From assembly GCA_026770615.1 (NCBI GenBank), contig MU631525.1:114832-126295 (forward strand): a stretch of 11,464 nucleotides of DNA, given 5' to 3'. The stretch comes from Pavlovales sp. CCMP2436. Lineage: Eukaryota; Haptophyta; Pavlovophyceae; Pavlovales. The notes beneath the pieces were generated by a model. It made no database searches and had not been told where the DNA came from. It saw nothing but the letters and a program-made list of their open reading frames with translations. Of the stretch, positions 1 to 6,755 are shown in pieces (the first letter of the stretch is position 1; every line of letters begins with the position of its first letter). Position numbers and translations under genes: made by a program.

Positions 1-9
1 ACATATTAT

Positions 10-75
10 ATTTCGGCTAGCGCGTTTCGGCGCTTGCCCGGGAGCCCTCGGCCGCACCCGAAAGCGAGCCGAAAT
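10..75. repeat. Imperfect inverted repeat at window start
   Basis: The arm at 10-30 begins ATTTCGGCT and is mirrored by AGCCGAAAT ending at 75. Inner TTTCGG (25-30) pairs with CCGAAA (58-63). The match is interrupted by a few unpaired bases. It lies more than 200 bp upstream of the TATA box, so it could be a regulatory stem or a remnant of an element continuing to the left. Nothing decides between these. Confidence 0.45.
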
Positions 76-131
76 CTGAAGCTGCTCCGCATGCGCAGCG
101 GGGTACTTCAGTCGATTGTGCGCCACGACAG

Positions 132-197
132 TGTCCGGGCGGGATGACTGTTTGTCAAGACCACCCTGTCCAGGCAGGACGACCGTCTGTCAAGACC
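132..197. repeat. Tandem duplication, 35-bp period, in SFT2 promoter region
   Basis: Positions 132-162 and 167-197 are two copies of a 31-nt sequence ending in TGTCAAGACC. I count five differences between them, all transitions (G/A or T/C). The duplication ends about 100 bp upstream of the TATA box, so it may duplicate an upstream promoter element; no known factor site was recognised. Confidence 0.7.
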
Positions 198-295
198 TTT
201 TCCCCCGGGTAGGGCCCCCCCGGGAAAGCCCCCGGAGGGCATCTTTTGCGACGAAGACAGCACAACCGAAAAAAATGGTTCACCCTCCCGACTCT

Positions 296-302
296 TATAA
301 AA
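296..302 (+). promoter_or_regulatory. TATA box of the SFT2-like gene
   Basis: TATAAAA lies 144 bp before the ATG at 446 in otherwise GC-rich DNA. By the usual TATA-to-start spacing, transcription would begin near 325-332, giving a leader of roughly 115 nt. It is the only good TATA match upstream of this gene on the plus strand. The exact start site is inferred. Confidence 0.55.
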
Positions 303-445
303 CTCGGAATGGCGCGCACCAGCGTCGCTCGACAGCGCTGAGCGCCCACGCTCACGGACTGGAGAGGAGTCTAGTGAACGCTCTACCCGCCGGGCGCTGT
401 ATCCAGCGACTGAATCTGGGGTGAGAGCTCTGGTGCTCGCTGAGG

Positions 446-1120
446 ATGGCGCCCAGAGGCTGGTTCCAACGCGCCGAGGCGGGGCTCTCCGATTCGGACC
501 GCGCACAGCCACTCCTGCTCGACGAGGAAGTGGCCCGGGCGCAGATCCCCAGCCGAGCTTCCTTCCGCTGGATCTTCCTAGCTGAGCAACCGCCGTCCCA
601 GCCGAGCCGGCTTGAGGAGCGGCTGTGGCCGTTTAGACGGCCGGCGGCTGCGCAGCCAGCCGACCAGGCGTGCATCCCCAATCTGTCCATGCGGCAGCGC
701 CTGGTCGGCTTCGCCGCGTGCTTTGTGCTCGGCTCGGTGCTCTCGCTAGGCTCCATCTCGTCGTTCGGCTCATTGGTCGCCGGGAATCCGGCTTCGTTCG
801 CCTTGCAGTTCAGCGCCGGCAACCTGCTGAGTACGCTGTCGACCGGCTTCGTGGTGGGCTTCGGGTCGCAGCTCAGGAGCATGTCGCAGAAGTCGCGAGC
901 GCTCTCCGCCGCCATCTTCCTCTCCTCGACAGTGGCGACGCTAGTGCTCACCCTCTGCTTCCAGCCACACGCGCTGGTCGTCCTCCTCTGCATCGTACTG
1001 CAGTACGGCTCGATGGTCTGGTACATCGCCAGCTACGTGCCTTTTGGGCGCAGCATGCTCTCGGGCTGCTGCCGCGCGGCCACGCGCTCGCTCTTCTCGG
1101 CGTGGGACGAGTCGCTCTGA
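446..1120 (+). CDS. SFT2-family vesicle transport membrane protein
   Basis: A 224-residue protein of the SFT2/Got1 group. These are small four-pass membrane proteins of Golgi and endosome membranes, implicated in retrograde vesicle fusion. Residues 1-78 are a hydrophilic, presumably cytosolic tail. The conserved core follows: QRLVGFAACFVLG (about 84-96), NPASFAL...GNLLSTLSTGF (114-135), SQLRSM (141-146) and WYIASYVPFGR (182-192), the last being the family's WY.lSYiPfGR signature. Four hydrophobic spans lie near 85-107, 118-138, 151-171 and 174-190. The ATG has A at -3 and G at +4, a strong Kozak context, and follows the TATA box by 144 bp. The frame is intact and intronless, ending in TGA. 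The N-terminal tail looks long and family members vary there. Assignment to the family is firm; its exact cargo or partner cannot be read. Confidence 0.88.
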   Translation: MAPRGWFQRAEAGLSDSDRAQPLLLDEEVARAQIPSRASFRWIFLAEQPPSQPSRLEERLWPFRRPAAAQPADQACIPNLSMRQRLVGFAACFVLGSVLSLGSISSFGSLVAGNPASFALQFSAGNLLSTLSTGFVVGFGSQLRSMSQKSRALSAAIFLSSTVATLVLTLCFQPHALVVLLCIVLQYGSMVWYIASYVPFGRSMLSGCCRAATRSLFSAWDESL

Positions 1121-1331
1121 GCATTTTGAAAGAGCTCTGTGTCGAGGTGGCCCGTGCCAGGACGCTGCAGTGGATAGCAGAGCACGCCTACTGGCTCGCC
1201 GATCGCCCACACTCACGTGCGCCTGACGAGGCTGCTCTCCCCCGCCGCCTCGCAGCCGACCAGGGCGAGGTGGATGCGCAGGGCAGTCGCTGGGCGTTGC
1301 TGCCAAGTGGAGCAAAGGCGTGCCCCAGGAC
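1121..1331. other. SFT2 3' flank / convergent intergenic stretch
   Basis: No gene seen. This is GC-rich DNA between the SFT2 stop and the stop of a minus-strand reading frame at 1332. A direct repeat of GCCCCAGGACTCAGCGA (1321-1337 and 1340-1356, period 19) spans the convergent end and encodes the last residues of the minus-strand frame. No clear polyadenylation signal was found on either strand. Confidence 0.5.
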
Positions 1332-1697
1332 TCAGCGATCGCCCCAGGACTCAGCGAGCAGAAGCCCGAGCTGAGCGGCCCGTTTGATCCCGCTGCCCAG
1401 CGCGGGCTTCTGCTCGCGTGTCGCGCACTGCCCCCGCCGCTCGGCCGACTCGGTGAAGAAAGACGGGTGCGCGCGCAGCAGCGACGGGGGCGCGAGCTGC
1501 GGCCGCCACGCGCACGGGTGCGCGCCCGCGCCGTCGCGCGCCGAGACCGCGCGGATCAGCTGCTCCTGCGCGTCCCAGACGATGAGGTCGTCCGCGGCGG
1601 TGTGCGCGAGCAGCAAGCGTTGCCGCAAGGTCAGCATTCGTTCGTCCAGCGGGGACCGCTCTTCGAGCACGTCCGGCATCGTGGAGGCCGGCTCCAT
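1332..1697 (-). CDS. Hypothetical protein, minus strand
   Basis: A 121-residue reading frame starting at an ATG whose complement is 1695-1697. The frame is open upstream to about 1849 but has no earlier ATG. The N-terminal part (residues about 1-50) has a balanced, protein-like composition with an acidic start and a leucine-rich, likely helical stretch around LTLRQRLLLAHTAADDLIVW. The C-terminal half is Arg/Ala/Pro-rich and less convincing. It is not recognised as any family. It would diverge from the plus-strand gene at 1811 across a 113-bp gap, which could be a shared promoter. In DNA this GC-rich, long antisense frames occur by chance, so it may be spurious or the tail of a larger spliced gene. 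Confidence 0.35.
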   Translation of the reverse strand: MEPASTMPDVLEERSPLDERMLTLRQRLLLAHTAADDLIVWDAQEQLIRAVSARDGAGAHPCAWRPQLAPPSLLRAHPSFFTESAERRGQCATREQKPALGSGIKRAAQLGLLLAESWGDR

Positions 1698-1810
1698 TCC
1701 CCGCGCCCAAGCGCAAGCGGGCGGCCTCGCGTTCTCGCTCAGCACGAGCGTCGAGCTCTCGAATTTCGGAATTCCGCCATCGCCCGCGGCCGGACCCGCG
1801 ATGCGAAGCG

Positions 1811-2374
1811 ATGGGCGGGCTGCGGTGGCGGTGGCTCCCCCTCGCCGTCACTCTCGCCACCGTCGGCCTGGTGGCGCTCGCGCGGCAACCCTTCTTACTT
1901 TGGTAAGTTCTTATTTATGGGTTCTTAGTTAGTTCTTACTTCTAACTTCTCATACTTATCATGGTAATAATAGTATTTACATCGACAAAGACAACGAAGG
2001 TAAAAAAAAAAAAAAAATCATAATCATAATCATAATCATAATAGCAATAGTAATAATTACCCCCGCCGTGCTCAGACTCGCCGTGGCTTCCGCCCCTCCT
2101 CGGCCCTACCGTCCGCACGGGGGAGAGCGAACAGGCCGACGTGCTCGGTTCGGCTTTCGCCCTCGCGCAGTCCGTCGCAGCACAGCGTGGAGAGCAGCTT
2201 TGGGCGGGTCGTTGGGTGGGGTGTGCTCGCAGAGCTTCGACGTGCGCGGTTCGGCTTTTTCCGCAACGCACCGCGGCTCATACATATAGATATTTAAGTT
2301 TACTAGTTATATCTTAACAGCGGCGGGTGTTGGAGAGCGGGTTTGAACTTTATGTACATACTTATATAAGTTAG
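1811..2374 (+). CDS. Hypothetical signal-anchor membrane protein, four-exon model
   Basis: Exons are read as 1811-1902, 1974-1999, 2076-2215 and 2321-2374, with introns of 71, 76 and 105 nt. Exon 1 encodes MGGLRWRW, then a strongly hydrophobic run (PLAVTLATVGLVALA), then RQPFLL: a type II signal anchor or uncleaved signal. It stops at TTTG|GTAAGT, a near-perfect donor, in phase 2. Exon 3 has a natural-looking frame (SPWLPPLLGPTVRTG..., then an Ala/Gln-rich helix) but needs a phase-1 entry. The 26-nt segment TAG|1974-1999|GTAAAA, encoding IYIDKDNE, converts one phase to the other exactly. The last donor (TGG|GTGGGG) and last exon (ending ELYVHTYIS) are less certain; exon 3 could instead read through to TAA at 2315. 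The 103-residue product is not recognised. Coding parts are GC-rich and the introns AT-rich, like the gene at 9459-11110. Confidence 0.45.
2002..2043. repeat. Poly-A run plus TCATAA microsatellite in intron
   Basis: Sixteen A residues (2002-2017) are followed by four tandem TCATAA units and a degenerate AT-rich continuation. The stretch lies directly after the donor of the 26-nt microexon, inside the modelled second intron of the membrane-protein gene. It is typical slippage-generated intron sequence. Confidence 0.85.
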
Positions 2375-2761
2375 TCTGACAGTAAGTTATATAAACGGTG
2401 AGAGTGCGGTGCCAAGGGTAGGGTCCTGGTATTGTTATTACTACTCCAATTAACCTCGCAGTCAGTAGGTACAACGCAAACACGCCACTCAACCTCGCCT
2501 GCACGGCGCATTGATAAAAGATGTAATAATTGTTATGGGGTTACCACCTCCGCGAGACGCGCACGAGTCCAAGAGATGTTCGGTTGGGACCCAGGTAACT
2601 TTTATTTTATTTTAGAAGGAAAACTTAAGGAACTAATGCATGAAACCGAAATGGTGAAAGTGAGCTCGAGCAATTTATCGTGGACAAAAAGGGAAAGAAA
2701 AGGGAAAGGGAAAGGAAATAACCTCAAAGGCCTCAATCGGACAGCACGCGATTATTATTAA
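2375..2761. other. AT-richer spacer with one weak open frame
   Basis: No gene can be defended. A plus-strand frame stays open from about 2432 to a stop at 2759-2761. Its latter half encodes a Lys-rich sequence (KRERKGKGKG near 2686-2715), and a donor-like CCAG|GTAACT sits at 2595. It could hold a further exon of the upstream gene, or nothing. The A/G-rich tract 2686-2720 is low complexity and explains the Lys/Gly run. Confidence 0.3.
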
Positions 2762-2931
2762 TACAGGGTGTCGCGGGAATTAAGAACGGCGGTTTTGAGA
2801 CTGAGGCTCAGTTTCTTAGCATATTACATACAAAAAATGCTTAAATTTTGCTCAAGGTACTAATGTAGGGCACAAAAAATGAGGCTCAGTTTCTTAACGT
2901 TTCGGTATCTTATTGCCCGTGACACCCTGTA
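2762..2931. mobile_element. MITE-like element with terminal inverted repeats and TA flanks
   Basis: The left end ATACAGGGTGTCGCGGG (2761-2777) and right end CCCGTGACACCCTGTAT (2916-2932) are inverted copies with one mismatch in 17. Weaker pairing continues a further dozen bases inward. Each end abuts TA (2762-2763 and 2930-2931), as expected of a TA target duplication of the Tc1/mariner superfamily type. The 166-bp interior has no coding frame, so this is a non-autonomous element. It carries two internal direct copies of TGAGGCTCAGTTTCTTA (2802-2818 and 2880-2896), each with the palindrome TGAG-G-CTCA. The mariner-type assignment rests only on the end sequence and TA flanks. Confidence 0.75.
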
Positions 2932-3392
2932 TCGTGGCGATTATTCAGCACACAATTTCTTTCCACGCTCTCAAGACAACTGCCCTTACATATGGGGTAT
3001 GTACCTGCCCATAAATTCACGGTTGATTTATGATCTATTAGTCAGCGCCTGCCTCACGGCTCAGATCCGACCGTAATCCGAGCCAGATCGATACCGATAT
3101 CGGAATTTCCGAATTCGATCTCTAATACAGGCTATGGCTCAGGTCACCCCCTGACAGGGGAAGACCATCTTAGAATGTTTTACGAAGACAAACGCGAAAA
3201 GTGGCCATGATATTCTGAACTAAATCGCGATTATCGCGATTTGTGTATTCGGTTTTATTTTTATAGATAATATCGGCTCCCAACAACTCACTTGCTCTAA
3301 TTAAATTACATACGAAAAAGTGTTAAAATTTAAATTCGATCATGCATACTCTCAACTTGCGCCGCGTGCGGGAGCGCGTCCAGCAGCAACCA
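2932..3392. other. AT-rich spacer with short palindromes
   Basis: No gene seen. Two perfect small inverted repeats stand out: AAATCGCGA-TTA-TCGCGATTT (3222-3242) and CCCCTG-A-CAGGGG (3148-3160). A palindrome-rich patch around 3088-3120 includes CCGATATCGG. Composition changes abruptly from AT-rich to GC-rich near 3355, where the decayed transposase-like gene begins on the other strand. That probably marks the edge of the inserted element or of its 3' untranslated region. Confidence 0.55.
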
Positions 3393-6246
3393 TCACCACA
3401 GAGTGGCGAGGATCTCGCCGTGCGCCTTGCGGGGGAGCTCCCAGATCGTCGGTGCCTCGGGTGCGGTCGGCTGCACGCCCGACCGGCGCGCCCGACTGAC
3501 GACAAGCGGCCGACCAACGGGCGGGACCACGTTGAGCTTCACGTTGACCGCGCGCACCTCGGTCGCGTTGAGGACAAAGCGGGCATCGGGGTCGTTGCCG
3601 GCAGCCACAGAGTCTCACTCGACAAAATTCATGCCCTCGGGGTCGGCAGCGTGGCGGTCAAACCACTTGACCGCGAGCGCGCTGTCGCCCTTGATGAAGG
3701 TGGTCTGCTCGAGCTTGCCGCCGCCGTGTGTGAAGATGATGCACGAGCCGTCGCCTGCGTCGGCACCCTGCCCAATCCAGTACCGATCCCCTGCCCCCCG
3801 CCCACGTCCACCCTCGCGCGCTTGCGCGACCACCCAGTCCTCTGGTTGCAGCTTCTTCGCGAATCCTTTGCCCGCCGCCTGCGCGGTCGTGCGCGTCTTC
3901 TGCACTGTGCGCGCGTCGATCTGATGCAGCTCCTGCACGACCCACTCGCACATCGGCCGTCCGCAGCCTACGGCGGGACTCGGGCACATCGAGTCCATGC
4001 CTCCAGCGCACACGCAATCCCAGCAGCACTCGCACCAGCAGCCAAAAGTGCGCGCCGCGATCAACTTCTCCGTCAGCGCCAGGAACTCGTACGTGCCCGA
4101 GATGCCATCCGCACCGCTGAACTTGCTCGCCGCACCGCGCTGCCGCTCGGTCTTGATCGTCTCGCGTGGCGAGTGCACGATCTTGATCTCGCTGACCACC
4201 TTGGACTCATGCGACTTGGTCCACGCCGACGACATGAAATGGTTCGCGAGGTGCTCGTGCGCCTCCAGGTCAGTCGTGATCTTGCCCGACTCCGTTAGGG
4301 CACTGCCATTGGTGATGGCGCTGAGCACGCAACGCTTGAGCACCGCGCCCAGCCCGTCCCATACGCCCTTGCCATGGCCCGGCGCTCCGAAGCGGACGAG
4401 CACCATCCAGAGAAGATGTTGCGCGTGTGCGACCACCAGAACAACATGCGGGTCGACTTGAAGTGCGTCGCGTTGTCCGAGTGCACGCCGATCGTGTGGA
4501 AGTGCTCGGTGCTGTCGTACGCGGCGTGCACATCGACGATCACCTTGTTAGTGAAATGCTGTGAAGCTGCCACAGAGGACTCGCTGTGCCTGGAACTGCG
4601 AGTGGAATGCGGCCATAGTCTGCATCGCGACCAGCGCCTGCGCGACTTGCCAAAGGTTGGGGCCGACGCGCCTTCTCACGCGGTCGCGCGTGCACGGGCT
4701 GACGGCACCGTTGTCGTAGAAGAAGGCGTGTACTCTGGCCACGTCAGCAGCGGAAATCTTGTCTTTCCGCTCGGCGCGCGCAGAAGGCGCGAGCGGAACA
4801 GGTGGTCGCCGGAGGGCCGCGAAATGACGAGTTCCACTGACCCCAGCGGCCCGTCCAGACGTCCCGGCCACTGCGGCTTCCTCGGCGGGCGCGCCGATGG
4901 GCGCGGCAGTAGAGGGCGGGGGCGGCGATGGCACACCCTTTGTCGGGCGGCCAGAGTGGTTGTACTCAATCAGCGTGCTCACGCCCTCCGCCGTGTACTC
5001 GACCGTGCAAGAGGAATCGGGGCGCAGCTCGCGCACCACGCCCGCGACTGTGGAGCTCCGCGTCAGCACGCTATCGCCCACAGCGATCGGCTCCCCCTTG
5101 CGCCGGACCGAGGCGTCAAAAGCTGCGCGGATCTTTCTGCAATCGTCGAACACTGCGTTCGATCGGCTGAGGCCGAGTGCTGCCTTCACCCGCCGCCCCA
5201 TGCCTCCCGTCTCTCGCTTGACCACCGCCTCTGGCGAGAGTACGCAGAGCGCGGCGTAGTACTCGCCGCGCTGCACCTCTGTCTGGCACTCCTTGAGCTC
5301 GGAGAGGGCCTCGCGCACCAGCGACACAATGTAGAGCGCAGTCTCCGCCGCGTCGTCTCCACTAGCCGTGCGCTCGGGCACGAGCGCCTCGAGCTTCCCG
5401 AGGACTCGCTCGCCGACGCTGAACGCAGACACAGCACCGACGATGAGATCGGCAACGCACTCAGCAGAGCTGGCAGCGTGATAACGCAGTGATGCGAGCA
5501 CACTCCTGCGCGCGTGGTTAAGCGCAACTCTGCGCTGCCGCGCAGTGAATGCGTTGCCATTGTCTGCTTCGATCGGCACCTGAGCGCGCAAGAGGAAGAT
5601 TTGTTCTTGCCGAGTGAACTCGCGCAGGTCCCACGTCGTCCAGTTGCCGTCTGCATCATCATCAGTGCGCCCGCGCTTCGCCTCTACGGACTCGGGCGCG
5701 CTGCGCGCCCGCCACAGCGGCGGAGGCCCGGTCTCGGGCGGCACCGGCTCGGGCGGCACCGGCTCGGGCGGCGCAGGCTCGGGCTCGGGCGGCACCGGCT
5801 CGGGCGGCGCATGCTCGGGCTCGAGCTCATCAGTGCGCCCGCGCTTCGCCTCTACGGACTCGGGCGCGCTGCGCGCCCGCCACAGCGGCGGAGGCCCGGT
5901 CTCGGCCGGCTCCCAGCGCGCGCGACAAGCGCGGCACCAGCTTGGGCGGCGCGGGCTCGGGCTCGAGCTGCACCCGGCAGCGGTGGGTTGCGAGCAGCTC
6001 GTTGACGAGGTGCACGATCGCATGCTGCAGCGACGGAGGCGTAGTCGAGGTATTGCTCTTGAGCTGCATCCGCTTCGTTGGGTCCACCGCCCTGCAGCAG
6101 CCGAGCGACACCTGGACGTACTCGCGCGCGACTGCGCGCCCCGTCTCCGCGGAGAAGACGTTGTCCTCCTTGCGCAAGCGCACCAGGAGGTCATCAACGC
6201 TTGTGCCGACGAGCTCTTCGAGTGGCTCTGGCCAGCGGAGCGACAT
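3393..6246 (-). pseudogene. Decayed transposase-like gene (SDN / GHGKG..DG family)
   Basis: Read 6246 to 3393. The N-terminal part (start ATG at 6244-6246, MSLRWPEPLEEL) runs in one frame to about 5940. It shifts frame into a Pro/Glu-rich linker (5660-5905), an Ala-rich helical region, a small beta-rich patch around GEPIAVGDSVLTR (about 4970-5097), and a helical segment with VARVHAFFYDNG (about 4710-4745). Near 4550-4575 it shifts again into VIVDVHAAYD...HSDNATHFKS (SDN motif 4460-4483). Near 4395-4415 it returns to the earlier frame with RFGAPGHGKGVWDGLGAVLKR (GHGKG 4365-4379). A Cys-rich, probably zinc-binding cluster follows (10 Cys in 3948-4040). TGA at 3615-3617 interrupts the frame in NFVE-stop-DSVAAGN; the same frame then continues to TGA at 3393-3395. 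I recall this motif order from uncharacterised, repeated eukaryotic proteins that look like RNase H-fold transposases. That identity is inference. Compared with them, the middle (around 4575-4600) appears deleted. Confidence 0.6.
5659..5905. repeat. In-frame 168-bp direct duplication with PEP repeats
   Basis: A 79-nt segment at 5659-5737 recurs identically at 5827-5905, offset 168 bp (56 codons), so the reading frame is kept. On the minus strand each copy encodes ETGPPPLWRARSAPES followed by VEAKRGRTD. Between the copies lie imperfect PPEPVPPEP units made of GGCTCGGGC-type repeats (about 5738-5826). The perfect identity suggests a duplication younger than the frameshifts around it. Confidence 0.9.
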
Positions 6247-6489
6247 CGCAGCGGCGGGCGGATGCTGCAAGTGGGGAGGGGGGGAAGTTGTAGGCAAGAC
6301 GAAGTGGTAGACATTCTTAGCCCCTGCGCGCTAAATACCAATAGCTGTTGTCAAATAGAGCCCTTCTCGACGGTCGTAGCCCACCTCGTGTGCCTCTCGA
6401 GTGCATCTGGGGTCGACAACATGCTAAAGGTAACTAACATTTCCAATTTTCAGCGTTCGGAAGCGATAAGAAAGTCATGGTTCCCGATG

Positions 6490-6622
6490 GGGCACAGAGG
6501 AGTTAGATGCAGATTCGTGAATGGGGCGCCATATGCATATAGCGCCCCATTCACGAATCTGCATCTAACTCCTCTGCATATGGCGCCCCATTCACGAATG
6601 TGCATCTAACCCCTCTGTGCCC
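6490..6622. repeat. Three-armed inverted repeat / long hairpin
   Basis: The 48-nt arm at 6490-6537 (starting GGGCACAGAGG) is mirrored at 6575-6622 (ending CCTCTGTGCCC) with two mismatches. Between them, 6542-6576 is a third arm, a perfect 35-nt reverse complement of 6495-6529 with a 12-nt loop. Arms two and three are therefore tandem copies in the same direction. No frame runs through it. It sits between the start of the transposase-like pseudogene and the 5' edge of the LINE-like remnant, so it could be a foldback element, the end of a transposon, or a source of hairpin RNA. Confidence 0.9.
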
Positions 6623-6755
6623 AACCTGGTTCGTGAGTTACTCCGAAGGATTTTCGCCGGAATTTTTCGCAATTTTCCCCCGGACTGGCCACTAATTCGG
6701 ATTTCGACCCAGGGTCAAACTAACTAAATATCTTTATTTGCCAGTATTTGCTTGA
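6623..6755. other. Spacer before the LINE-like remnant
   Basis: No gene seen. Composition is mixed; the AT-rich end, around ACTAACTAAATATC, may mark the 5' truncation point of the retroelement. A second frame reads QYLLDALRYSTL at about 6742-6777 before a stop, which may be slightly more retroelement sequence behind another frameshift. Confidence 0.35.

Noticed and set aside
108..512. Overlapping open frames on both strands over the SFT2 promoter and 5' end
   Set aside because: They are explained by high GC content and overlap the TATA box and the SFT2 start; their Arg/Ser/Pro-rich products look like shadow translations.
670..1374. A 234-codon plus-strand frame inside SFT2
   Set aside because: It overlaps the conserved SFT2 frame in another register and encodes an Arg/Ala/Leu-rich product without motifs.
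1320..1932. Long Arg- or Ser-rich plus-strand frames across the hypothetical minus-strand gene
   Set aside because: Composition is typical of wrong-frame translation of GC-rich DNA; one frame merely runs into the GTAAGT donor at 1903.
6341..6470. Extra 5' exons of the transposase-like gene on the minus strand
   Set aside because: A phase-compatible exon and intron can be drawn (acceptor at about 6338), but competing readings are equally possible and no conserved motif supports one.
3342..6609. Several long plus-strand frames opposite the transposase-like pseudogene (up to 372 codons)
   Set aside because: The minus strand carries the conserved motifs; the plus-strand products are Arg/His/Leu-rich antisense shadows.
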